From contig NZ_JYLN01000009.1 of assembly GCF_001439735.1 (NCBI RefSeq), positions 62,001 through 126,000 on the forward strand: a DNA stretch of 64,000 bases, in the 5' to 3' direction. Source of the DNA: Pseudomonas paralactis. Its GTDB lineage: Bacteria; Pseudomonadota; Gammaproteobacteria; Pseudomonadales; Pseudomonadaceae. Shown one piece after another: positions 25,202 through 34,800 of the stretch (positions are counted from its first letter, which is position 1; each line of letters opens with the position of its first letter). The notes under the pieces were generated by a model. That model was not told the origin of the DNA. It saw nothing but the letters and a program-made list of their open reading frames with translations, and searched no databases. Made by a program: the position numbers and the translations under genes.

Positions 25202-26581
25202 ATGATTAAAGATCCTTTTGCCCGACTGGGCCTGGACCGCGAAGTCCTGACTGTCAGCCAACTCAACGGCCGCGCGCGGGTGTTGCTGGAAGACGTGTTC
25301 ACCAATATCTGGGTTGAAGGCGAGATCTCCAACCTTGCCCGCCCGGCTTCCGGCCATGTGTATTTCACCCTCAAGGACAGCGGGGCTCAGGTGCGTTGTG
25401 CGCTGTTTCGTAACAACGCTGCGCGCGTACGCCAGGCGTTGAAGGACGGCCTGGCGGTGAAAGTGCGTGGCAAGGTTTCGTTGTTCGAGGGGCGTGGCGA
25501 CTACCAGTTGATCCTCGATACCGTGGAACCTGCCGGCGATGGCGCGCTGCGCCTGGCCTTCGATGCATTGAAAGAGAAGCTCAGCGCCGAGGGCCTGTTC
25601 AGCGCCGAGCGCAAGGTGCCGCTGCCCGCGCACCCTCGGCGTGTCGGCATCATCAGTTCGCCGACCGGCGCGGTGATTCGCGACATCATCAGTGTGTTCC
25701 GCCGCCGAGCGCCGAACATTGAACTGACCCTGATCCCGACCGCCGTGCAGGGCCGCGAGGCGATCCCGCAGATCGTGCGGGCGCTTAAACTCGCGGATGC
25801 ACGCGGCTTCGATGCGCTGATCCTGGCCCGTGGCGGCGGCTCACTGGAAGATCTCTGGTGCTTCAACGAAGAAGCCGTGGCGCGAGCGGTGGACGCCTGC
25901 GTCACGCCCATCGTCAGCGCCGTCGGCCATGAAACCGATGTGTCGATCAGCGACTTCGTGGCGGACGTGCGCGCCCCGACGCCCTCCGCCGCCGCCGAAC
26001 TGCTGGCACCGGACGCCAGCCATCTGGTGCGCCAGGTAGACAACCTGCATCGGCGCCTGGTGATGCTGATGCGCAACCGCCTGAGCCACAGCCGCCTGCG
26101 CCTTGAAGGCATGGCCCGGCGCCTGCGTCACCCGGGCGAGCGCTTGCGCCAACAGGCCCAGCGCCTGGATGACCTGGACATGCGGATGCGTCGCGCCTTC
26201 GAGCGCAGCCTCAATACCCGCCGTGAGCGCCTGATCCGCCTGGAAACGCGCCTGGCCGGCCAGCATCCCGGTCGCCAATTGGCGCTGCTGCGCCAGCGCC
26301 TGGACAGCCTCGCCGAACGTCTGCCCCGTGCCATGCGCGAGGGCCTGAAGGCACGACGCCTGCAACTGCAAAGCCAGGTGCAGACGTTGCAGGTGGTCAG
26401 CCCGCTGGCGACCCTGGGCCGTGGCTACAGCATCCTCCTGGACGAGCGCGGCCAGGCGATTCGCAATGCCGCACAAACCCACACCGGCCAGCGCCTGACC
26501 GCGCGCCTGGGTGAAGGCCAACTGCAAGTGCGGGTGGAAGACAATCACCTGACCCCCGTCACCCTTTCGCTACTGGATTGA
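25202..26581 (+). CDS. xseA: Exodeoxyribonuclease VII large subunit
   Basis: This 459 aa subunit, with XseB, degrades single-stranded DNA. It has an N-terminal OB-fold ('VSQLNGRARVLLEDVF', 'WVEGEISNLARPASGHVYFT'), a catalytic domain with 'RRVGIISSPTGAVIRDI', 'ILARGGGSLEDLWCFNEE' and 'ISAVGHETDVSI'-type motif (here 'VSAVGHETDVSISDFVADVR'), a long Arg-rich coiled coil at about 285-400, and 'SPLATLGRGYSIL'. Length and start (ATG at 25202) are normal. It begins nine bases after the LysR stop, but no XseB gene is near, as usual. Confidence 0.97.
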   Translation: MIKDPFARLGLDREVLTVSQLNGRARVLLEDVFTNIWVEGEISNLARPASGHVYFTLKDSGAQVRCALFRNNAARVRQALKDGLAVKVRGKVSLFEGRGDYQLILDTVEPAGDGALRLAFDALKEKLSAEGLFSAERKVPLPAHPRRVGIISSPTGAVIRDIISVFRRRAPNIELTLIPTAVQGREAIPQIVRALKLADARGFDALILARGGGSLEDLWCFNEEAVARAVDACVTPIVSAVGHETDVSISDFVADVRAPTPSAAAELLAPDASHLVRQVDNLHRRLVMLMRNRLSHSRLRLEGMARRLRHPGERLRQQAQRLDDLDMRMRRAFERSLNTRRERLIRLETRLAGQHPGRQLALLRQRLDSLAERLPRAMREGLKARRLQLQSQVQTLQVVSPLATLGRGYSILLDERGQAIRNAAQTHTGQRLTARLGEGQLQVRVEDNHLTPVTLSLLD

Positions 26582-26584
26582 TTG

Positions 26585-27403
26585 ATGCCACGTCTACTGA
26601 CTTTGTTGCTGCTGTGCCTGTCCATGAATGCCTACGCGGACAGCTATATCACCCGCACCTTGAACAAACCGGTACCCGGCGGTGTGGCCGTGGTCGAACT
26701 GGGGCCGTCCGCCACGGCGCCCAAAGCCACTTACCAAGGTAAACCGGTGCTGGTGGTCAAGGAGCAGGACAACTGGCTGGCGATCGTCGGCATCCCGTTG
26801 ACGGTCAAGCCTGGTAACGAGCGCATCAGCAGCGGCGGGCGCAATTTGCCGTTTATTGTCGGTTACAAGAAGTACCCGGAACAGCGCATCACGCTGAAGA
26901 ACAAAAGCCAGGTCAACCCTGACCCGGCCCAGCTCAAGCGCATCGAGGGCGAGTTGGCAGTGCAGCTCAAGGCTTACCGCAGTTTCAGCCCCAACCTGCC
27001 GAGCAACCTGGTGCTGGATAAACCGGTGAACGGCCCGTTGTCGAGCAAGTTCGGCGTGCGGCGCTTCTTCAACGGCGAAGAGCGCAACCCCCATTCGGGC
27101 CTGGATTTCGCAGTGCCGGCCGGTACACCGATCAAGACGCCCGCGAACGGCAAGGTGATTCTGGTTGGCAATTACTTCTTCAACGGCAACACCGTGTTCG
27201 TTGACCATGGCCAAGGCTTTATCAGCATATTCTGCCATATGTCGAAGATCGACGTGAAGGTGGGCCAGCAGTTGGTGCGCGGCGCAGTCGTGGGCAAGGT
27301 CGGCTCGACGGGCCGTGCGACCGGGCCGCATATGCACTGGAATGTCAGCCTGAACGATGCGCGGGTCGACCCGGCAATCTTTATCGGCGCCTTTCAACCC
27401 TGA
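26585..27403 (+). CDS. M23 family zinc metallopeptidase, periplasmic
   Basis: 272 aa from the ATG at 26585; a TTG one codon earlier is also possible. The signal peptide is 'MPRLLTLLLLCLSMNAYA'. The C-terminal LytM domain has 'RNPHSGLDFAVPAGTPIKTP' (H-x3-D zinc ligands), 'HGQGFISIFCHMSKIDVKVG' and 'GPHMHWNV' (H-x-H), so all zinc ligands are present and it should be an active peptidoglycan endopeptidase. It begins three bases after xseA, suggesting co-transcription. The same pairing occurs in other pseudomonads. Confidence 0.92.
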   Translation: MPRLLTLLLLCLSMNAYADSYITRTLNKPVPGGVAVVELGPSATAPKATYQGKPVLVVKEQDNWLAIVGIPLTVKPGNERISSGGRNLPFIVGYKKYPEQRITLKNKSQVNPDPAQLKRIEGELAVQLKAYRSFSPNLPSNLVLDKPVNGPLSSKFGVRRFFNGEERNPHSGLDFAVPAGTPIKTPANGKVILVGNYFFNGNTVFVDHGQGFISIFCHMSKIDVKVGQQLVRGAVVGKVGSTGRATGPHMHWNVSLNDARVDPAIFIGAFQP

Positions 27404-27538
27404 GCACTGTCCAATGCCCTGAGCGCCGGACATATCGCTACATTTGCAACCGGAACCAACCCACCGTTCCCTCTCACTTAACTGGCGACTTACAAGGACC
27501 GTAACGACAACATTTCGATTAAGTGATGAGGTTGTTTT

Positions 27539-30500
27539 ATGTTTGCGCCAGCCAGCTCTACAGTCCAACGCCCATTGGATCAACATCACGCCTTTGCCCC
27601 TCCCGCCGAAACACCTCCCCCGCAAGAAAAAAGCCAGACCGGCCCCCGCGCAGCGCCTTCGACCTACGCACCCGCCGATCTGCCTTTACCCGACTCGCCA
27701 AGGACGCCACCTGCCACAGTCCCCCCCTCAGGCACTATCAGCCTCATAGAACAACACAACGAAGCTACCCGTTCGATACAGCAGCTCTACAAAGAGCAAC
27801 CGAACTTCAAAACCTTCCTGCAGCAACAACTGGCCACACTGTTTCCTGACCACCCCCACCTCAATGCCGCCGACCTCACCTTCAAGCGTTGGCACAAGCA
27901 AAACGATGGCAGTCTAAAAACGCTGTCCGTAGAACCCCTTCTTGATGCACTGAATAAAGACATCCAGGAGCAGTTACGTAACCCCGGGGATAAAGCAGGC
28001 GAAGACAACAACGTCCACACGGGCTTTTTCACCCAGGGCAGCGCCGGTGTGCCGCCCACCCTGGTCAACTCAGCACACTCATTGCACACGCTTGCCCAGC
28101 GCATCATCCAATACGCGACAGCGCAACAGACGTTCTGGACCACACCTCGTCAAAGCCCGCAAAACCCCCAGGTGCGAACCACGCCACAGAACGAGCTATT
28201 GGCCCTGCACAAGCGGCAGCTGGCAACACTGGCCGCCGCTCGCGCCAACGATGGCACCTTGAGCCCGGCGAGCAAGCAGCTGATCGACACAGCGCTGCAA
28301 TACCCCACCCTGGTCGAACGAGAAAGTGCCTTTGCTGACGGTGCACGCCCTGGGGTGTACCCGCTCACCGTGGATGACGGCACTGAATGTGGGGCACTGT
28401 TGGCGGGCGCCTTCCTCATCACCCAAACCGACGGTTCCTTCGCGACTGAACCCACATGGCCTAAAGGTCGGTCCCTGGCCCTCGACGACAGCCACGGGCC
28501 GGTGGTTCTGTATACCCCCGGCGAAGGGTTCGAGGAATTCGCCACGCCCGCCCAAGCCCGCGAAGCAGTGGCCAAGCGTCTTGATCAAGGTGGGGCGGAC
28601 GCCGAGTTATTGCTGCAAACGCTACCGCTGGCGCTGCAAAACCGGGCGGAGCAGCCTTCGGGAGATGACCTGACCCTGCGCGTCGAGCCCGTGACCGCAG
28701 ATGTTCTGGCAGAGGGTATCCCGTGGATGCTCAAGCGCCAGCAAGAGGAAATCAATAAGCAGCTCACCGAGACACTGACGGCCACTACGCCGGGTAACCC
28801 ACTGACAGACCCGACGTCAATCCAAGCCATTGACGACGCCGCTGACTGGTCGTACCAACTGGATAGCAGCCATGCACTGCTGGCCTACCACGCCAGGCTG
28901 ATCGAGAAACAACAACCAGAGTGGTTGAAAAATCTGACCCCGGCTCAAGAAGCCATCTTTCTCAACCTGGAACAGGCGGAGAAAAAAAGTACTGACGCGC
29001 TACTTCCACGGCTTCAAAAAATCCCGTCTCTTTCAGACTTCGCCCGCGACAGGATGAACGAGGCGATCAAGCAGCTGTATCCGACTGCGCAGATTGATGC
29101 CGATCAACTAAAGGTACAGGTAGACGAAACCACAACCCAGGACAACTCGACCGACTTGGTGGTTGTCGACCTGACCCTCTCAATACTGGGTAAACGCATC
29201 ACTACCTCGTCAGAACAAAAACATCTTTCACTGACCGATCTGGCGCTGAAAAACCCCACCGGCTTTTTGCCCAGAAGTGTCCAGAAAAAAACCACCCTCA
29301 CAATGACCCTGCCGTTGGTTGACCCAAAGGGCAATCCGATTACCGATAGCAATGGCAAGCCGATCATACTCAATGATGAACAGCTTAAAGCCTTGATCAA
29401 CACTGCGGATGTGGGAGGCCAATACGACAAGCTGCTAAAAAAAGAACTGGCACCTGATGCCCCTTCGGATCTGCGCGAGGCATGGAAATCCAACCTCAGT
29501 GATGCCATGGACAAAGAGGCGTTTCTCGCGCAACTGAGCCCTACGGCCTATAAAGAGCAGGCCGCCGAAGACAAGAGCAGCAAACGCGCAGCGCAATGGG
29601 TTGCGGCAATTCTGGACCACCCCGACCCCGCCGACCGCCCCAAAGTCGATGGCCACAGCATTATCGCCAATGCCCTGCTCGACTATGGGCAACCGATTCA
29701 TGGGGTGATGGTGATTGGCAACAACGTCGATTCATCATTGGTGCTGTACACACCCAAGGCGCCCGACGGCATCGCGTTTCGCGAAGTAGCGGACCAGAAA
29801 GCAATGGACGCCTTACTGAAACAAGACGAATGGAAAGCCTATATCGCGGACAGAAAATCACCGGTCAATAAAGATGATGTGGCTAAACGCGACGAGGCCA
29901 TCAGGGATATCTCCAACAATCCATTAACTGCCATGGCGCCTGACAAAGTCCTGGATATAGCCATCAAAGAGATAAAGGTCGCGTTCGGTGGCTCGGAACT
30001 CAAACCCATACAAGGTAATGTTCAGGATCATCTGTATCAGCAAAACGTTCAGATGATAGTCGACAAGGCAGACCATCAATCCGTCAGCAGCGCGGAAGTG
30101 GCCAGGCAATCGTTCATCAATAAAGTCACGTTTGGCGCCGAAGTGGGCATGTTGTTTCTGGATTTTTTGCCAGGCGTCGGCAAGGCCGCGAGAACCGGTG
30201 CTCATCTGAGTAAAGCCGCCTTGGTTGCTTTGCGCGCCAACCGTAAACTTTTGCCCAAGCTCATAAGCAAACCCGGCCTGGCACAGACGATCTATGTTGA
30301 TTTCGCACTGACTACAGCAGGTATCAAGGGTGTGCGTGCCGCGCCACTACGCCCCGTTTTCAGATCGTCGACAACGGCGCGCGCGCCATCATCAGCGAGC
30401 GCCTCCACCAGCAGCGGCGTAACCACCGTCGCCACGCGCCCCTCGACCAACGCTGCCACTCCAAACCGCGACCTGAGCGCCTACACCGTGCCCAATGAGG

Positions 30501-31627
30501 TTATCAGCGGCCGCCACTTGCGCCCCGACGGCACTTACAATGTGGGAGATAACTGGTACGTACGCTTTACCGACAGTACCGGTACGAACAGGGTTTATCA
30601 GATCGACTCGGCATTTCACGCTCGCAGTGGACAGGTCAATATCATTGATCCCAATGCGCCGGCGACGGCGTCTAGAAGCACCAGGACAGTGGCCTCCCTG
30701 CAATCGGCAGGCAACGGGGAATGGCGCATCAACCAACTGCCCGGCGGCAGGCGCGGCAGAGAACGCAGGCAATTGCATGAGTGGCCGATGAGTTACACCG
30801 ATTATTTGCTCTCGGGAGGACTTGATATAACCGCTGCAGGCGTTAACAGACGCTTTGCGACACGCTGGTTCAGAGAAGGGGCGAATGAAAGCTATGCCAA
30901 TCAGGCCTTAGCGCCTACACCTCGTCCGAACATGCCTGCCATAACGCCAAACGCATCACCGGGCGAACTGGCGCGTGAGCTGCTAAGCACCTCAAACGGC
31001 ATTGTATTTGGAGAGATGCACAATCAGATTGCTACCAACGTCATGCTGATCAAGAACATGCAGGCCTATGCAGATGAAGGTGTCACAACCCTTTATCTGG
31101 AAGGCGCTGAATGGAATGGGTTTACAGGTTACACAGCCGATGAAATTTCACGCATCCCCCCGCAGCCCGGCAATCGTATTTATAAACCCGAGGTGCCTAC
31201 GCGCGAGGATGTGCTGGTCGCCGCGCAGCAACACGGCATCAAAATCGTAGGTATCGAACATGAACATCTGACGATGCACTCAACTCGCCCCTATGACGAT
31301 GACGTTGCCAACCTTCGGCATACCACTGACCGGTTGCGAGAGTTCAACTACTTCGCCAGCAAGGTTATTCAGCGCACCCCGCCAGGGGAAAAGTGGATTG
31401 CCGTGGTGGGTAGAAGGCATATGAACACCACCCAGGGCGTGCCCGGCATTGCCGAACAAACCGGGGCCATCAGCGTGGGTGTATACGACGCAACGCCCGG
31501 CGCCAGCAGTGTCGCCGTCAAGCATACCGGCCCGCGTCCGGCGCCTGAAAAACGGTTCGCCGCCGATGCAACGGTGGGAGACTACCAAGTCCACCAAAAC
31601 GTTGACCCCTACCTTAAAACGCTTTGA
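27539..31627 (+). CDS. Giant dermonecrotic-like toxin 1 with ChaN/PMT-C2-like C-terminus
   Basis: 1362 aa, no Sec signal. Layout: Pro/Ser/Thr-rich disordered 1-68; a module at about 70-500 of the kind recalled as the dermonecrotic-toxin N-terminal domain (DUF6543), with 'GPVVLYTPGEGFEEFATPAQ' at 320-339; a repeat-like 'VLYTPKAPDGIAFREVADQ' module near 690-770; a hydrophobic stretch at 865-900 ('FGAEVGMLFLDFLPGVGKAA'); a Ser/Ala linker at 940-975; a conserved 'DGTYNVGDNWYVRFTDSTGT' block at 997-1070; and from about 1130 a domain with 'FGEMH' (E1159, H1161), 'YLEGAE' (E1188), 'GIEHEH' (1239-1242) and 'VVGRRHM' (H1294), as in the ChaN/EreA/TIKI/PMT-C2 superfamily. ATG at 27539 follows TGAGG. The second copy is at 31820. 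Secretion route and target are unknown. Confidence 0.8.
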   Translation: MFAPASSTVQRPLDQHHAFAPPAETPPPQEKSQTGPRAAPSTYAPADLPLPDSPRTPPATVPPSGTISLIEQHNEATRSIQQLYKEQPNFKTFLQQQLATLFPDHPHLNAADLTFKRWHKQNDGSLKTLSVEPLLDALNKDIQEQLRNPGDKAGEDNNVHTGFFTQGSAGVPPTLVNSAHSLHTLAQRIIQYATAQQTFWTTPRQSPQNPQVRTTPQNELLALHKRQLATLAAARANDGTLSPASKQLIDTALQYPTLVERESAFADGARPGVYPLTVDDGTECGALLAGAFLITQTDGSFATEPTWPKGRSLALDDSHGPVVLYTPGEGFEEFATPAQAREAVAKRLDQGGADAELLLQTLPLALQNRAEQPSGDDLTLRVEPVTADVLAEGIPWMLKRQQEEINKQLTETLTATTPGNPLTDPTSIQAIDDAADWSYQLDSSHALLAYHARLIEKQQPEWLKNLTPAQEAIFLNLEQAEKKSTDALLPRLQKIPSLSDFARDRMNEAIKQLYPTAQIDADQLKVQVDETTTQDNSTDLVVVDLTLSILGKRITTSSEQKHLSLTDLALKNPTGFLPRSVQKKTTLTMTLPLVDPKGNPITDSNGKPIILNDEQLKALINTADVGGQYDKLLKKELAPDAPSDLREAWKSNLSDAMDKEAFLAQLSPTAYKEQAAEDKSSKRAAQWVAAILDHPDPADRPKVDGHSIIANALLDYGQPIHGVMVIGNNVDSSLVLYTPKAPDGIAFREVADQKAMDALLKQDEWKAYIADRKSPVNKDDVAKRDEAIRDISNNPLTAMAPDKVLDIAIKEIKVAFGGSELKPIQGNVQDHLYQQNVQMIVDKADHQSVSSAEVARQSFINKVTFGAEVGMLFLDFLPGVGKAARTGAHLSKAALVALRANRKLLPKLISKPGLAQTIYVDFALTTAGIKGVRAAPLRPVFRSSTTARAPSSASASTSSGVTTVATRPSTNAATPNRDLSAYTVPNEVISGRHLRPDGTYNVGDNWYVRFTDSTGTNRVYQIDSAFHARSGQVNIIDPNAPATASRSTRTVASLQSAGNGEWRINQLPGGRRGRERRQLHEWPMSYTDYLLSGGLDITAAGVNRRFATRWFREGANESYANQALAPTPRPNMPAITPNASPGELARELLSTSNGIVFGEMHNQIATNVMLIKNMQAYADEGVTTLYLEGAEWNGFTGYTADEISRIPPQPGNRIYKPEVPTREDVLVAAQQHGIKIVGIEHEHLTMHSTRPYDDDVANLRHTTDRLREFNYFASKVIQRTPPGEKWIAVVGRRHMNTTQGVPGIAEQTGAISVGVYDATPGASSVAVKHTGPRPAPEKRFAADATVGDYQVHQNVDPYLKTL

Positions 31628-31640
31628 ACGCCCTGATAAC

Positions 31641-31665
31641 GGCGCGCTGACACGAGCAGCGCGCC
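31641..31665 (+). other. Perfect hairpin after toxin gene 1
   Basis: GGCGCGCTG (31641-31649) pairs perfectly with CAGCGCGCC (31657-31665) across seven bases, 14 bases after the stop codon. No T-tract follows, so it may stabilise the 3' end rather than terminate; read-through into the second gene is possible. The rest of the 192-base gap to the next start shows no further gene. Confidence 0.6.
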
Positions 31666-31819
31666 TCGCCGAACACGACTTTGGAGCAGGTTGTTGCGCA
31701 CCTCTTACAATTTCGCCAGGAACCATCCGACATCCAGCACTCACCTATCTCATAACTTACACGGAGCGTAATGAGCACGACCTGACCAGTAGAAATTTAA
31801 TACCTGTGAGACTCACTCT

Positions 31820-34800
31820 ATGTTCTCTCCTGCCCAAGCGTTGGCAGCACGATCCCAACAACAAACCCTGAGCACTTCTGCAGTTACCGCTTCCTCCTCA
31901 TCACCCACGTATTCTGGTACGACACCCGAGCTAACGCCCGCCCCCACCTACGCTCCCGACACGCCCCCTGTCCCCACTTCACCCGGCATCGCCAGAGCGC
32001 AAATGCGTTACCCCAAGCTGGAGAAGCACTTCAAACCCAGCAAGCAGTTAGCCTACACCGTTGAACACGGCCTGTTGACGCAGGACATGCAGCGCCTGCA
32101 CAACCAACAGCCGAGCTTCAAAACCTTCATACAGGCGCAACTTGAACACGCATTTCCCGACGTCAGGCCTCTGAATGCCGAGACAATGAGCGTCAATCGT
32201 TACCGCGTTGACGGCGATCGGGAATCACTGGCGTCGTCCGAACCGTTGATGACCGCCCTGGCCAAGACGGTTCAAGATATCCTGGCCAATCCCAACAAGC
32301 TGATGCGTCCTGAACGCGACATAAAGGTCGAATTCACTCATCGCACAAGCCTGGCCGACCTGGCAATGCCAGCCGCCACCGCAGGCACATTGCAAAGCAT
32401 CGCCCGCAGCATCGCCACGCAATACCCGCAGGCAATTGAACAGTACTGGAACACCCCCAGCCCGGTTCATGAAGACCCGCGCAAGCACGAGTCGCCCCTG
32501 AATCAACTGCTGACGTTGCACAAACGCCAATTGTCGAGCCTGGCCGCCCTGCGCTTCAGTGATCAAACCCTGAGTGCAGAGAGCAAAGCCCTGATCGACG
32601 ACGCGCTGCGATACCCCACCCTGGATGCCCGTGAAAAAAAATTCGCCCATGGTGATCGCCTGGGCGTGTACCCCATCACAATCGATGACCAAACCGAGCG
32701 CGGAGCGATGCTGGCGGGTGCGTTTCTCATCACCAAAAGCGACGGCTCACATGCCACATCGCCTACATGGCCAAATGGGCGCGCCCTTGAGCTCAACGAC
32801 ACCAATGGCCCCGTCGTGTTGTACACACCCGGCGAAGGATTCGAAGAGTTTGCAACACCCGCGCAGGCACGCCAGGCGTTGGCCGACCGGCTGGACCAAG
32901 GCGGCACTCAGGCCGAGCTGCTGTTACAAACCCTGGCACCCTCCCTGCAAAACAGAGCCGATGGTTTTTCCGGCGATGACCTGATGCGCAGCGTCTTGCC
33001 GTCGTCCGGGGATGTGTTGGCAGAAGCTGTGCCCTGGATGCTCAGGCGCCAGCAAGCAGAAATCAATGCGGGTTTGGGCAAAGCCTTGGCGCCAGGCAAT
33101 ACCCTCAACCCTTTGCTCGACAGCACATCACTGCAAGCCATAGATAATGCCGCTGACTGGTCGTATCTGCTCGATGGCAGCAATGCGATGCTGGCCCGAG
33201 ATGCGAAACTGGCTGACAAAAACCAACCCGAGTGGCTGAAGAACCTGACCCCGGTGCAGGAAACCGTGTTTTCGCATTTGGAACGCGTGCAAGACAAAAG
33301 TCTGGATACGCTGGCGCCGCTGCTCGAAAAAATCCCGTCCCTGGGAGCCTTCTCCCGCGACAGACTGAATGCGGCCATCAACCAGCAGTACCCGAACGCG
33401 AAAGTCGATGCGGATCAGTTAAAGGTGCAGGTACACACTCGTACCGGCATCCACGGGGGTCGGGGCACTGGCGAGCCCCTCTATTCCAAACAGGACTCCG
33501 TCTCTCTGACCGACTTGGCGTTGAACAATCCCAGTGGCTTTCCAGCCATAGAGAGAGGCAAGTTTTCCGATATAAAAATGACCTTGCGGCTGCTGGACAC
33601 CCAAGGCGAGCCCGTCCTGGACTTGGCCGGCAAGCCGGTTACCCTGGACACCGACGACCTTAAAAAACTGGTCAATGACACCGATGTCGGCGGCGAGTAC
33701 ACCAAACTGCTTAAACGGGAAATGGCCACGGACACCGAGTCGGGCAGCGCTGCGCAATTGCGTACAGCGTGGAAAGCCAGCCTGGAAGGCGCCATGTTCA
33801 AAGAGGCGTTTTTGGCCGAGCTCAATCCCGACGCTTACAAGGAACAAGCCCACGAAAACACCACCACCAAGCGCGCGGCGCAGTGGGTTGACGCGGTAAT
33901 GGAGCACCCCGATCCCGCCACACGCCCCCAGGTCGATGGAAAAAACATTGTCGCCAACAGCCTTGTCCACCGAGGGTTGGCGGTGCAAGGCGTGATGGTG
34001 ATCGGCAATCAGACGGACTCGTCGCTGGTGCTTTACACCCCCAAGGCTCCCGACGGCATCACCTTTCGTGAAGTGGCGGACCATAACGCCCTGGACACCC
34101 TTCTGGCTAAAGGCGAATGGGCGTCCTATATCGCGAAAAGGAAATCACCCGTCAGTAAAGATGACATCGCGCAATTTATGGACGCGCTTAAAAGCACGGC
34201 GTACAACCCCTCGAACCTGATCTCCCCCGAACTGATAATTTCATCGGTCAAGCTATTGGGCAGTGCGATAAGCCTGAAAGCCATCGATGGCGACGTTCAA
34301 GATCATCTGTACAAACAACACGTACAGATGGTGATCGACCGAGCTGATCATCAATCCGTCAGCAGTGCGGAAGTGGCAAAGCAATCCACCCTCAACAAAA
34401 TCGAGTTCGGCATTGAAGTGGCTTTGATCTTTGCGGACCTGATACCTGTGGTCGGCAAAGGTGTGTCCACAGGTGTTCGCCTGGGCAAAGCCGGTGTGAC
34501 TGCGCTGCGCGCCAATAGCAGAATATTGCCGCACCTGATCAAAAAGCCGGGCTTGGCACGAGCGATCTACAGTGATTTCACCCTGGCGGCCTCAGGCATT
34601 ACCAATCTTCGCGCCGCACCAATGCGGCCGGTATTGCGATCCACCGGTCTGTCCGGCCCGCTTGCACCGCGCTCGGGTCCCAGAGCGTTGCCGTCGCCCC
34701 CCAACCCACCTTTGGCAGGTGCGTCCACCAGCAGCGGTATCAGCACCATCGCTACGCGCCCTTCGACCACCGCCGCGCTGCCAAACCGCGACCTGAGTGC

